Of a DNA stretch of 39,056 bases, positions 26,958 through 35,784 are shown one piece after another (the stretch's first letter is position 1; each line of letters starts with the position of its first letter). The notes beneath the pieces were generated by a model, which did not search any database, was not told where the DNA came from, and saw only the letters and a list, made by a program, of their open reading frames with translations. The stretch spans positions 1 to 39,056 of the forward strand of contig QCWH01000027.1 in the NCBI GenBank assembly GCA_003149565.1, read 5' to 3'. The stretch comes from Marivita sp. XM-24bin2 (GTDB lineage Bacteria > Pseudomonadota > Alphaproteobacteria > Rhodobacterales > Rhodobacteraceae). Made by a program: the position numbers and the translations under genes.

Positions 26958-28292
26958 ATGGATCCTGAAGTTGTCTCCCCGGAAGCACTGACGCAAATCT
27001 CGCGTGACGTTTTTCTATGGGCCCAGTCTTTTCTTGAGAGCCTTGTCCGCCCTTGGAATGCGTATCAGCTGGGCATTGCGCTTGCCGTCTTTGTGATAGC
27101 TCATGTCTTGGCCGCACTGATAAAACCCCGCATGCATGAATGGATGCGGGGTCTGGAAGGTTGGCCCAAGTGGCGTATTCGTGCCCTACTGGTGTTTCAC
27201 CGCCGTTTGCGAATGGTCCTCTTCGTCTTGCTCATCTGGTTTGTTGTGTTCGTCATGCGCGAGACAACTTGGCCTTCGCGCTCGTATCTTCTTGAGATCA
27301 TCGCGGATCTTTCAACGGCTTGGCTGCTTATCGCCTTTGCCACACGTCTGATCCGGAACGCTTTGATGCGGTCCATTGTCCGCTACGGTGCTTGGATCTG
27401 GGTCACGCTCTCAATCACAGGTCTGGCCGACGAAGCGCAAACCCTATTGGACAGTGCAGCTTTTACGATTGGAGAAACCCGTCTTTCAGTCTGGCTCCTG
27501 GTCCAGGCTATTGTGATTGTTGCCGCGCTTCTGACACTGGCACGATTGGTCGCTGGCACGACAGCGGCCACGATCCGGAAGAATGACGACATCTCTCCAG
27601 CCATGCAGGTTTTGGCGATCAAGTTCCTGCAGGTTCTTTTATTCGGTACAGCATTCTTCCTGGGACTTCGTATCGTCGGCGTAGATTTGACCGGTCTCGC
27701 GGTTCTCTCGGGTGCGATCGGGGTCGGGCTTGGTTTTGGTCTGCAGAAAGTTGTCTCAAACCTTGTATCCGGCATCATCATTCTTCTCGACAAGTCGATC
27801 AAACCTGGCGACGTCATCTCGCTCGGTGATACATTTGGTTGGATCAGTTCCCTTGGCGCACGCTATGTCAGTGTCGTGACGCGGGACGGGAAGGAGTATC
27901 TGATCCCAAATGAAGACTTGATCACAGGTCAGGTCGTGAATTGGTCTCACTCAAACGAATTCGTTCGTTTGGATATATATTTTGGCACCGCCTACGGAGA
28001 CGATCCACACAAAGTCAGAGAGATTGCGATCAACGCCGCGAAATCTGTCGATCGCGTACTGAGTTTCAAAGCGCCGGTATGTCACATCGTGGGTTTTGGT
28101 GACAGTTCAGTCGATTACATCCTTCGGTTCTGGATTCGCGACCCGACAGGCGGTCTTACAAATATCCGAGGCAATGTTTACCTCGCGCTTTGGGATGCGT
28201 TTCAGGAACATGGTGTTTCAATTCCGTTCCCACAGCGGGAAGTCAAAGTGCTTGAAGGTTCTCAGCTTGCGACCCATCCGCACCCCGAGTGA
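26958..28292 (+). CDS. MscS-type mechanosensitive channel protein
   Basis: The product is a 444-residue inner-membrane protein of the small-conductance mechanosensitive channel family, which releases solutes on hypo-osmotic shock. Several N-terminal hydrophobic helices precede the MscS core. The pore helix region is GLAVLSGAIGVGLGFGLQKVVSNLVSG (about residues 255-280), then the beta domain KSIKPGDVISLGDTFGWI and PNEDLITGQVVNWS, and a C-terminal cytosolic domain ending IPFPQREVKVLEGS. The extra N-terminal helices resemble larger MscS/YbdG-like paralogues. No ligand-binding domain is visible. The start overlaps no other gene; a preceding small peptide gene may belong to the same transcript. Confidence 0.92.
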   Translation: MDPEVVSPEALTQISRDVFLWAQSFLESLVRPWNAYQLGIALAVFVIAHVLAALIKPRMHEWMRGLEGWPKWRIRALLVFHRRLRMVLFVLLIWFVVFVMRETTWPSRSYLLEIIADLSTAWLLIAFATRLIRNALMRSIVRYGAWIWVTLSITGLADEAQTLLDSAAFTIGETRLSVWLLVQAIVIVAALLTLARLVAGTTAATIRKNDDISPAMQVLAIKFLQVLLFGTAFFLGLRIVGVDLTGLAVLSGAIGVGLGFGLQKVVSNLVSGIIILLDKSIKPGDVISLGDTFGWISSLGARYVSVVTRDGKEYLIPNEDLITGQVVNWSHSNEFVRLDIYFGTAYGDDPHKVREIAINAAKSVDRVLSFKAPVCHIVGFGDSSVDYILRFWIRDPTGGLTNIRGNVYLALWDAFQEHGVSIPFPQREVKVLEGSQLATHPHPE

Positions 28293-28361
28293 CGGGACGT
28301 TGCGGCTGACACCCTCGGTACGCTAACTCATATTGCGCGCGATGGTATTAGGGAGGCCTTC

Positions 28362-29540
28362 ATGGCAGACGATATTGTACTTCTCGACGGTGCCCGCACC
28401 GCAATTGGCACATTTGGCGGATCGCTTGCAGGCACGCCACCGATAGATCTTGGGGCCACCGCAGCGAAAGCGGCATTGGAACGCGCCGGTGTCGAAGGCC
28501 CTCAAATAGGCCACGTGGTGTTCGGGCATGTAATCAACACTGAGCCGCGCGATATGTATCTCAGTCGTGTTGCGGCCATACAGGCAGGTATCCCAGACAC
28601 GACACCGGCGATGAACGTGAACCGCCTTTGCGGTTCAGGCGCTCAGGCCATCGTTTCAGCGATCCAATCCTTGATGCTTGGTGATGCCGAGTTTGCCTTG
28701 GCCGGTGGGGCCGAAAGCATGAGCCGGTCGCCTTACATTGTGCCGGATCAGCGATGGGGCGCAAAGATGGGTGACATCAGAACTCTCGACATGATGCTCG
28801 GTGCTCTCAACTGTCCGTTTGGCACAGGCCACATGGGCGTGACTGCGGAAAACGTCGCGGCTGAGCATGATATCACCCGCGATCAACAGGATGCGTTTGC
28901 GCTCGAAAGCCAAAAGCGCGCAGCCATTGCTATCGAGGAGGGTCGGTTTGCCAGCCAGATCGTCCCAGTTGAGGTCAAACGGAAGCGGGAGATGGTGGCG
29001 TTCGACACGGACGAACATCCGAAGGCGACAACGCTAGAAGCGCTTGGCGGGTTAAAGACCGTCTTCCAAAAAGACGGCACAGTGACCGCAGGAAACGCAT
29101 CCGGGATCAACGATGGCGCTGCGGCCATTGTCCTGGCTCGGGCGTCCGCTGCAGAAAGCGCGGGACTAAAACCCAAGGCGCGGGTCCTGGGTTATGCTCA
29201 TGCAGGTGTGCGACCAGAGGTCATGGGCATTGGGCCAGTTCCAGCTGTGGAAAACCTGCTGAAGCGCACCGGTTTGTCTGCATCCGATTTCGATGTGATA
29301 GAGTCGAACGAGGCCTTTGCCGCCCAAGCCTTGGCCGTCAACAAGGGGCTTGGCCTTGATCCGGCGAAAGTAAATCCCAACGGCGGCGCAATTGCGTTGG
29401 GCCACCCAGTGGGAGCGACTGGCGCAATCATCACAGTCAAAGCGCTTTATGAATTGGAACGTATTGGAGGTTCCAAGGCTTTGATCACGATGTGCATCGG
29501 AGGCGGCCAGGGCATTGCTCTGGCAATCGAACGTCTCTAA
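28362..29540 (+). CDS. bktB: Beta-ketothiolase (acetyl-CoA acyltransferase), BktB-like
   Basis: The product is a thiolase that condenses or cleaves beta-ketoacyl-CoA, in polyhydroxyalkanoate synthesis or beta-oxidation. The 392-residue protein has the nucleophilic Cys90 in VNRLCGSG, GGAESMSRSPY, the active-site histidine in ALGHPVGATG, and the second catalytic cysteine in MCIGGGQG. Stretches such as VFGHVINTEPRDMYLSRVAA and KMGDIRTLDMMLGAL closely resemble Cupriavidus BktB, so this name is preferred over PhaA. AGGGAGG precedes the ATG and a strong terminator follows, so it forms a one-gene unit. Confidence 0.93.
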   Translation: MADDIVLLDGARTAIGTFGGSLAGTPPIDLGATAAKAALERAGVEGPQIGHVVFGHVINTEPRDMYLSRVAAIQAGIPDTTPAMNVNRLCGSGAQAIVSAIQSLMLGDAEFALAGGAESMSRSPYIVPDQRWGAKMGDIRTLDMMLGALNCPFGTGHMGVTAENVAAEHDITRDQQDAFALESQKRAAIAIEEGRFASQIVPVEVKRKREMVAFDTDEHPKATTLEALGGLKTVFQKDGTVTAGNASGINDGAAAIVLARASAAESAGLKPKARVLGYAHAGVRPEVMGIGPVPAVENLLKRTGLSASDFDVIESNEAFAAQALAVNKGLGLDPAKVNPNGGAIALGHPVGATGAIITVKALYELERIGGSKALITMCIGGGQGIALAIERL

Positions 29541-29578
29541 CGCAAACACCGTCCAAGTTCGTCGTGAAAATCTAATTG

Positions 29579-29619
29579 ACCCCAGCCAAGCGACTTTGGC
29601 TGGGGTTAATTTCTTTTTC
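29579..29619 (+). terminator. Intrinsic terminator after the thiolase gene
   Basis: ACCCCAGCCAA (29579-29589), a six-base loop and TTGGCTGGGGT (29596-29606) form a perfect eleven-base-pair stem followed by a T-rich tail (TTTCTTTTTC). It ends 45 bases before the sensor kinase gene. Confidence 0.92.
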
Positions 29620-29663
29620 ACCATGATCCGAGAAAGTTACCTCTGATGTAGACGGAGGTCCGG

Positions 29664-31808
29664 ATGAGTCTCGCCAACAAGCTGGCCGAAGAACGCCGCG
29701 CGCGGTTGGCGGCCGAGCGTCTGCTTGAGCTCAAACAGGCTGAACTCTTCGCCGCCAATCGCAAGCTCGGAAACCACGCCCAGAAACTCAGTAACGAAAT
29801 CGTCGAAACCCGAGCCGAGGTGGCAATGGTGCGTGGCGAAAACCAACGGGTGAAAACTGAGTTGGGCGTCGCGAACGAGAAAATCCAGATCGCAGAGCGT
29901 CGTCTTTGGCATTCTATAGAAACCATTCAGGATGGGTTTGCCTTTTTCGATGCAGACAATCGCATGATCGTCGCAAACCGCGCCTATCTTGCGGTGTTTG
30001 AAGACCTCGAAGAGGTTCAGCCAGGCATCACCTACCCAAGGATTCTACAACTTCTGACCGAGGAGGGCATCGTCAACATCGGCGAAGAGTTACCGGCCGA
30101 ATGGCGCGCGCGCATGCAAGATCGTTGGCAGCAGGATGATCCCAAACCGATGGAGATCCAGTTGTGGAATGGAGAACATGTCCGCATTTTCGACCGTCGC
30201 GGTCCTACTGGCGATATTGTCAGCCTTGCTCTCAATATCACAGCCAGCGTCCGCTACGAAGAACAATTGCGTGAGGCCCGAGAGCGTGCCGAGGCAGCCA
30301 ATCGCGCGAAATCCGCCTTTCTTGCCAATATGAGCCACGAAATCCGCACTCCCATGAACGGTGTCGTGGGTATGGCAGATCTCCTGACAGAAACCGACTT
30401 GGACGGAGACCAAAGGCTCTTTGTCGACACGATCAAAAACTCGGGCGAGGCTCTATTGGTCATCATCAACGATGTCCTCGACTACTCAAAAATCGACGCC
30501 GACAGACTGATCTTGCATCCGGAAACATTTGATCTTGAAAAAACGCTGCATGAGATCGTCATGCTGTTGCAACCTTCAGCACAGGCGAAGGGTCTGACAC
30601 TCAAAATCGACTATGACATGCAGTTGCCGACACGGGTCATCGCCGACCCAGGCCGCATCCGTCAGATTGTGACGAACCTCATGGGGAATGCTGTCAAGTT
30701 CACACTGAACGGTCATGTCCATCTGCGCGTTTCTGGCGCGCGAGAGACGGAAACCGAATGCCAGCTCTGCATCACAGTAGAGGATACCGGCATTGGCATT
30801 GCTGCCGACAAGATCGACCATGTGTTCGGTGAATTCAATCAGGTCGAAGACGACCGCAATCGGCAATTTGAAGGCACCGGCCTTGGCCTTGCCATCACCA
30901 AAAGACTTGTTGAACTCATGGATGGGAAAATCTGGGTCACGTCCAACGAAGGGTCTGGAAGCTGTTTTGGATTTTCGGTGACACTGCCCATTGCTCGGGG
31001 ATGCAGCGGGCAATCGGAAATGCTGGAAGCAAGTGTCCAACGCATTCTGGTTATGGAAGAAGCGAGCGACCAACACGAAAGTTCTCTTGTCTCACAGATC
31101 AAGGCGTTGGGTGGTATGCCGATCCAATATTCCGACGAGGTTGAATTGACAGTTGAATTCCTGGAAGCGCTCAGTTTGGTCGTGCTTGATCTGGATTCCG
31201 AGAATCCGACTTTCGATCGTGTCACGAATATGTTGGACAAAATTGCTTGCGACACTCCACTCTTACTTCTCTCGCAAAGCTCAAAAACGCCTAACCGGAT
31301 CGAGAAGACAAAGGTCCACACGCTTCAGCGACCTTATACGCGGGCTGCGTTATTCGATACGATTGCCTCAGCAGCCGTTCCGAGAGAGCCCGATAAGGTT
31401 GTGGCCAAGGTTTCACGCACCGCACTTCCAAAGGTCTTGCTGGCAGAGGACAACCGCACCAACCAACTGGTTTTTCGCAAGATGGTCAGCAATATGGATA
31501 TCGAGCTTGCGGTTGCAAATAATGGGTTCGAGGCAGTCGCGGCATTCGAGACTGATCAGCCCGATGTAATTTTCATGGACATCTCAATGCCAGGGATGGA
31601 CGGCAAAGAGGCAACCGCGCGCATCCGTGCCCTCGAAGGGGCAGGCCCCAATGTTCCAATTATCGCGGTCACGGCTCATGCGATGGATGGCGACCGCGAA
31701 ATGATCATTGAAGCTGGATTAACCGACTATCTGACGAAGCCTTTACGCAAAGATGCGCTGATCGAGAAACTGACGATATACTGTCCTCAGCTTCAGCTGG
31801 CCTCATAG
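29664..31808 (+). CDS. Cytosolic hybrid sensor histidine kinase with two receiver-like domains
   Basis: The product is a 714-residue hybrid kinase with no membrane segment, so it probably senses an internal or protein signal. An N-terminal coiled coil (1-80) is followed by a PAS-like domain (about 80-197) and HisKA with phospho-accepting His225 in MSHEIRTPMNG. The ATPase domain has GNAVKF (Asn342), EDTGIG and GTGLGLA. A receiver-like domain (about 459-570) looks degenerate, and the C-terminal receiver (589-706) is intact (acidic pair Glu595/Asp596, Asp639, Thr670, Lys692). No response-regulator gene is adjacent. The 3' end overlaps yaaA by 16 bases tail to tail. The signal is unknown. Confidence 0.92.
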   Translation: MSLANKLAEERRARLAAERLLELKQAELFAANRKLGNHAQKLSNEIVETRAEVAMVRGENQRVKTELGVANEKIQIAERRLWHSIETIQDGFAFFDADNRMIVANRAYLAVFEDLEEVQPGITYPRILQLLTEEGIVNIGEELPAEWRARMQDRWQQDDPKPMEIQLWNGEHVRIFDRRGPTGDIVSLALNITASVRYEEQLREARERAEAANRAKSAFLANMSHEIRTPMNGVVGMADLLTETDLDGDQRLFVDTIKNSGEALLVIINDVLDYSKIDADRLILHPETFDLEKTLHEIVMLLQPSAQAKGLTLKIDYDMQLPTRVIADPGRIRQIVTNLMGNAVKFTLNGHVHLRVSGARETETECQLCITVEDTGIGIAADKIDHVFGEFNQVEDDRNRQFEGTGLGLAITKRLVELMDGKIWVTSNEGSGSCFGFSVTLPIARGCSGQSEMLEASVQRILVMEEASDQHESSLVSQIKALGGMPIQYSDEVELTVEFLEALSLVVLDLDSENPTFDRVTNMLDKIACDTPLLLLSQSSKTPNRIEKTKVHTLQRPYTRAALFDTIASAAVPREPDKVVAKVSRTALPKVLLAEDNRTNQLVFRKMVSNMDIELAVANNGFEAVAAFETDQPDVIFMDISMPGMDGKEATARIRALEGAGPNVPIIAVTAHAMDGDREMIIEAGLTDYLTKPLRKDALIEKLTIYCPQLQLAS

Positions 31809-32572
31809 TTGCGAACAAATACTGGCGAATCCGGCTTGGAGAGATCCTCACGATACGCATATCCACCAAGATCAAAATCAAGAATGCCCTCGGGGTCCGT
31901 CAGTCGCTTTTGGATCACAAACCGCGCCATAGATCCCCGCGCCTTTTTGGCGAAGAAGCTGACAATCTTCGGACCTTTGCCATCGCCTTTTTCTTCCATG
32001 AAACACGGCGTGATGATCCGCAGGCCCAAAGCTTTGGGCTGCACTGCGCCAAAATACTCCTGGCTGGCGCAATTGATGAGAGTGTCGGTTTTCACCTCTG
32101 CCGCCTGTGCCTTGAGCTCTTTAGCGATCTGGTCGCGCCAATAGTCATAGAGGTTGCTGCCGCGCCGGGTTTTCAAGCGACTTCCCATTTCAAGACGGTA
32201 GGCTTGGATACCGTCCAGCGGACGCAGAACGCCATACAGGCCAGACAGGATACGCAAGTGGTCTTGCGCCCAGCGCATTTCATCTGCGTCCAGTGTTTCT
32301 GCCTCTAGGCCTTGATACGTGTCTCCGGCAAAAGCCAACGCCGCTGGGCGAACGGTGTCAGCCGAGGGAGCGTCCGCGAAATCGCGAAACCGGTCGCGAT
32401 TGAGCTTTGCCAGATCGTCGCTCAAATCCATCAGCGCCTTGAGATTGCCAAGTGTCAGGTTCCGCGCCGTTTTGGCCAAACGGTTCGCGTCGTCCTGAAA
32501 CACTGGTTCCGTCAGAGCCACATCCCTCTCAGACCAATCAAGACGTTTTGCCGGAGAGATCACAACGAGCAT
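31793..32572 (-). CDS. yaaA: Peroxide stress protein YaaA (DUF328)
   Basis: YaaA is a cytosolic DNA-binding protein that in E. coli limits free iron and oxidative damage during peroxide stress. The 259-residue product starts MLVVISPAKRLDW, the family hallmark, and has ALAFAGDTYQGLEA, LSGLYGVLRPLDGIQAYRLEMG, NCASQEYF and FFAKKARGSMARF. Length is standard. It follows recQ by 36 bases in the same direction, so the two probably share a transcript, linking a recombination helicase with oxidative defence. Its end overlaps the convergent kinase gene. Confidence 0.95.
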   Translation of the reverse strand: MLVVISPAKRLDWSERDVALTEPVFQDDANRLAKTARNLTLGNLKALMDLSDDLAKLNRDRFRDFADAPSADTVRPAALAFAGDTYQGLEAETLDADEMRWAQDHLRILSGLYGVLRPLDGIQAYRLEMGSRLKTRRGSNLYDYWRDQIAKELKAQAAEVKTDTLINCASQEYFGAVQPKALGLRIITPCFMEEKGDGKGPKIVSFFAKKARGSMARFVIQKRLTDPEGILDFDLGGYAYREDLSKPDSPVFVRNYEAS

Positions 32573-32608
32573 GGCTACACCTTACTTGAATTTCTGATGT
32601 CACTGGAC

Positions 32609-34663
32609 TTAGTCTGCCGACCGCAGAACGTCCAGAAAGGTCTCGGCAAAGCGTTCGGCATGCCGTTCCCCAATAATCCGTGCGATCCCGGTCTCATCAC
32701 GTGGTTTGGCTTGTGCCAGTTTGGCCAACTGTGCCGCACTGCAGGACATCGGTTTCAGGGTCCCGCACTGGCCTCGGATCATCTGCGCCTGAGATGCGAG
32801 CAGTGCATCGTAGATACCCCCGGCTCCGGTTGAAGCAAGTTTGCGCCGCGCCGGATGTAATTCCGGTGCCTCTCCAGCGATCACCTCTAGAAACGCACGC
32901 CCATAGCGTTCTAGCTTCTTTGCACCAACACCGTTGATGCGCGCCAAATCGTCCAGGGTGCGAGGCCGGGTTCCGGCCATCTCGATCAACGTACGATCTG
33001 GAAAGATCACATAGGCCGGGACCGATTGTTCCTCGGCCAAGGCCCGCCGCTTGGCCTTCAGCGCCGACAGTAGAGGCGCATCCTCGTCATTCACCAATGT
33101 GCGCACCTGGGGGCGGCGATCGTTCGCCGCTTCAAGGCTGTCACGCGTTAGCGAAATCGACGCTTCGCCGCGCAGAATCGGGCGGGCCGCCTCGGTCATC
33201 ACCAACGCGCCATGTCGTTCGGGATCCGGGCGCATCAAGTCATGACCCATCATCTGGCGAAAAACAGCCTGCCACTCTACACGTTTCAGGTCTTTGCCAA
33301 CTCCAAAGGTCGGCAGTGAATCATGATTCCGTGCCATGACCTTTTCTGTCTTGGTTCCAACCAAAATATCGATCAGGTGCCCCGCACCAAAGCTTTCGCC
33401 CGTACGCAGTGCGGCCGAGAGCGCTTTGCGAACCGCTTCGGTGCCGTCAAAAACCTTGGCGGGCTTGTCACACAGATCGCAATTTCCACAGGCGATCTCT
33501 GTCTCGCCGAAATAGCTCAATAACGTCTTGCGTCGGCACTCCAAGGCTTCGGCCAAACCCAACAACGCGTTCAGACGTCCATGGTCTGCGTGGCGCCGCT
33601 CTGCCGGTGCGAGGCCTTCATCTATCTGCGCCCTACGCAGACGGATATCATCCGCACCGTACAAGGTCAGCGTTTCGGCAGGCGCCCCATCGCGCCCGGC
33701 CCGACCGATTTCCTGGTAATAGGCTTCGATAGATTTCGGTAGGTCGGCATGCGCAACCCATCGGATGTCGGGTTTGTCGACTCCCATGCCAAACGCCACC
33801 GTAGCAACCACGATCAGCCCATCCTCGGTGGCGAACCGGGCTTCAACGTGACGACGGGCTTCAGGCTCCATGCCCCCATGATAAAAACAGGCGGTGTGAC
33901 CCTCGGCATTAAGCGCTTGAGCTAGGGTTTCGGTCTTGGCGCGGGTGCCGCAATAGACGATTCCAGACTGGTCCTTTCGGGCAGCCGCAAATTTCAGGAT
34001 CTGTTCGCGCGGCTTGTTCTTGGGGGCGAACATCAGGTGAATGTTGGGCCGGTCAAAACCCCGCAAGAAAGTCGTCGGCGCATGTCCGTCGAACAGGCGA
34101 GTGACGATCTCTTCCTGCGTTTCGGCGTCTGCAGTCGCCGTGAAAGCCGCCAGCGGCACGTCCAGAGCACGGCGCAGTTCCCCAATGCGAAGATAGTCGG
34201 GGCGGAAATCATGGCCCCACTGGCTGACGCAATGTGCCTCGTCGACAGCGATCAGGGACACACCTGCCTGTTGCAGCATCCGCTGCGTGCCGCTTGAGGC
34301 GAGCCTTTCAGGCGCAATATAAAGCAGCTTCAGCGCACCCGTATGAAGCATATCCCAAACAGCGTCGTTTTCCTCGTCCGTGTTAGCCGAGGTCAGCGCT
34401 CCTGCCGCGACGCCGGCCTCTCTCAGACCGCGCACCTGATCGCGCATTAGGGCGATCAAGGGAGAAATCACAACGGTCACGCCGTGACGGACCAATGCAG
34501 GCAGTTGGAAACAGAGCGACTTACCACCGCCGGTCGGCATGATGGCGAGCACGTTTTCGCCTTGTGCCACTGCTTCGACAATCTCTGCCTGACCAGGGCG
34601 AAAGCTGTCGAATCCAAAAACGTCGCGCAGAACATTGTCTGCATCGGACATGTCGCGTGGCAT
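32609..34663 (-). CDS. recQ: ATP-dependent DNA helicase RecQ
   Basis: RecQ is a 3'-5' DNA helicase of recombination and fork repair. The 684-residue product has the FRPGQ motif 0, Walker A MPTGGGKS (Lys48) and Walker B VDEAH within VDEAHCVSQWGHDFRPDY. It continues with QEIGRAGRDG, a zinc-binding cluster (CRRKTLLSYFG...CGNCDLC) and a C-terminal HRDC domain around residues 515-600 (RTLIEMAGTRPRTLDDLARINGVG). A tail of about 75 residues extends past the HRDC. The ATG at 34663 has AGGTC upstream; that ribosome-binding site overlaps a long inverted repeat, suggesting control of expression. yaaA lies downstream. Confidence 0.96.
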   Translation of the reverse strand: MPRDMSDADNVLRDVFGFDSFRPGQAEIVEAVAQGENVLAIMPTGGGKSLCFQLPALVRHGVTVVISPLIALMRDQVRGLREAGVAAGALTSANTDEENDAVWDMLHTGALKLLYIAPERLASSGTQRMLQQAGVSLIAVDEAHCVSQWGHDFRPDYLRIGELRRALDVPLAAFTATADAETQEEIVTRLFDGHAPTTFLRGFDRPNIHLMFAPKNKPREQILKFAAARKDQSGIVYCGTRAKTETLAQALNAEGHTACFYHGGMEPEARRHVEARFATEDGLIVVATVAFGMGVDKPDIRWVAHADLPKSIEAYYQEIGRAGRDGAPAETLTLYGADDIRLRRAQIDEGLAPAERRHADHGRLNALLGLAEALECRRKTLLSYFGETEIACGNCDLCDKPAKVFDGTEAVRKALSAALRTGESFGAGHLIDILVGTKTEKVMARNHDSLPTFGVGKDLKRVEWQAVFRQMMGHDLMRPDPERHGALVMTEAARPILRGEASISLTRDSLEAANDRRPQVRTLVNDEDAPLLSALKAKRRALAEEQSVPAYVIFPDRTLIEMAGTRPRTLDDLARINGVGAKKLERYGRAFLEVIAGEAPELHPARRKLASTGAGGIYDALLASQAQMIRGQCGTLKPMSCSAAQLAKLAQAKPRDETGIARIIGERHAERFAETFLDVLRSAD

Positions 34664-34668
34664 GGATG

Positions 34669-34711
34669 ACCTGTCAGGTTTATTACTATATCTGCTCTAA
34701 ACCTGACAGTC
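34669..34711. promoter_or_regulatory. Long inverted repeat at the recQ start, operator-like
   Basis: CTGTCAGGTTTA (34671-34682) and TAAACCTGACAG (34698-34709) are perfect 12-base inverted copies separated by 15 bases. The left arm is part of ACCTGTCAGGT (34669-34679), itself a palindrome around one base; the right arm reads ACCTGACAGTC. The two centres are about three helical turns apart and bracket a candidate -10 box. In RNA read through from yggT, the same repeat would fold into a 12-base-pair stem covering the recQ ribosome-binding site. Confidence 0.75.
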
Positions 34712-34713
34712 TC
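34685..34713 (-). promoter_or_regulatory. Candidate recQ promoter inside the inverted repeat
   Basis: On the minus strand, GAGACT (34713-34708) and TATAGT (34690-34685) are 17 bases apart, matching three and five of six consensus bases. The -10 lies in the loop of the inverted repeat and the start point would fall in its left arm, so a protein bound to the repeat should block it. Confidence 0.4.
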
Positions 34714-34747
34714 ATACTAAGGATGCGTGAACAAGCCTTAGCGCGGG

Positions 34748-35041
34748 TCAATATCCGTAGAAGAAGCCCGCGTTGTTCTGAAGCACGATGCGCAGAATAT
34801 AGACCCCGATCAAAGCAACCAAAGGTGCAAGGTCGATCCCAGACATCGGCGGAAGGATGCGGCGCAGGCGCGAGTACATCGGTTCCAGCAGGCGGTTCAG
34901 ACCATCCCAGATTTGCGCGACGATGGGCTGACGCAGGTTCAAAACCTGGAAATTTATCAGCCAACTCACGATAACGTGGGCGATTATAAAGAACCACACG
35001 ATATCAAGAAGCAGCATCAGTATCTGGTAGAGCGATTGCAT
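34748..35041 (-). CDS. yggT: YggT-family integral membrane protein
   Basis: The product is a small inner-membrane protein of the YggT/YlmG family, implicated in membrane or division-related functions in bacteria and plastids. From the ATG at 35041 (MQSLYQILMLLLDIVWFF) it has 97 residues and two main hydrophobic helices joined by the family motif region LNRLLEPMYSRLRRILPPMSGIDLAPL. The frame is open 15 codons further upstream, but that stretch is polar and crosses operator-like sequence. AGGGA lies about 11 bases before the ATG. It is upstream of recQ on the same strand. Confidence 0.9.
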   Translation of the reverse strand: MQSLYQILMLLLDIVWFFIIAHVIVSWLINFQVLNLRQPIVAQIWDGLNRLLEPMYSRLRRILPPMSGIDLAPLVALIGVYILRIVLQNNAGFFYGY

Positions 35042-35064
35042 CGGACGGATTTCCCTTGGCAGTG

Positions 35065-35078
35065 ACCTGTCAACAGGT
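35065..35078. promoter_or_regulatory. Palindromic site upstream of yggT resembling the recQ repeat
   Basis: ACCTGT, two bases and ACAGGT form a perfect palindrome 24 bases upstream of the yggT start, in the divergent yggT/thioesterase region. The ten-base string TGACCTGTCA here (35063-35072) is also present at the recQ site (34667-34676), so the same regulator may bind both. Confidence 0.5.
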
Positions 35079-35178
35079 AGGCGCAAGCGTGCCGAAGAAC
35101 AAGTCAGAGCGCTTGCCGCGAGGTCGCGATTGACGTGACTTTGCAGAAGGTCAACTACATCGCCAACAGGAGTGACCG

Positions 35179-35724
35179 ATGTATCCCTTCATTCGCATGG
35201 CGTTTGGGCTCTGGAAAACCCGTAACACGCCCAAGCTTGGACCGTTTGCAACCTATGTCTCACATCATCGGTGTTGGCCGTGGGACATCGACATGTGGAT
35301 GGAACTGAACAACGGTCGGACGCTGACACTCTATGATCTTGGGCGGATTCCTTTGGCACAAGTCACAGGACTCATGGACATGATCCGGAACGAAAGCTGG
35401 GGACTGACGATGGCTGGCGTTGTCGTACGGTACAGGCGCCGCATCCGTACGTTTGAACGCTTTGAAACGCGCAGTCGGCTGCTGTGTTGGGATGCCCGTT
35501 TCCTTTATATCGAACAATCAATGTGGAAACAGAATGGCGAATGCGCCAACCACGCGGTGTACCGCTCGGCTGTGACCGACCGGAATGGAATTGTCCCCAC
35601 CAGTCGAGTTATTGCTGCAATGGGTCTTGAAGAGGCACAGTCGCCGGGCATGCCGATTTGGGTCAAAAAATGGCTTGAGGCCGAGGACGCCAGACCTTGG
35701 CCGCCGATGCAGAACAAAGCCTAG
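35179..35724 (+). CDS. Acyl-CoA thioesterase (4HBT/hotdog family)
   Basis: The product is a 181-residue hotdog-fold protein of the 4-hydroxybenzoyl-CoA thioesterase-like group, predicted to hydrolyse an acyl-CoA in the cytosol. The central pattern DIDMWMELNNGRTLTLYDLGR matches the family's substrate-binding helix, where the Asn-Asn-Gly part replaces the HxNNxxY form. It is followed by a beta sheet with VVVRYRRRI, ETRSRLLCWDARFLYIEQSMW and a C-terminal helix. The substrate is unknown. AGGAG precedes the ATG. It is divergent from yggT. Confidence 0.82.
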   Translation: MYPFIRMAFGLWKTRNTPKLGPFATYVSHHRCWPWDIDMWMELNNGRTLTLYDLGRIPLAQVTGLMDMIRNESWGLTMAGVVVRYRRRIRTFERFETRSRLLCWDARFLYIEQSMWKQNGECANHAVYRSAVTDRNGIVPTSRVIAAMGLEEAQSPGMPIWVKKWLEAEDARPWPPMQNKA

Positions 35725-35784
35725 CCAAGACGATGCTTGCCGGGGTTCAGTTTCGGACCCATAACCCACGAAGGGGGATTTGGC

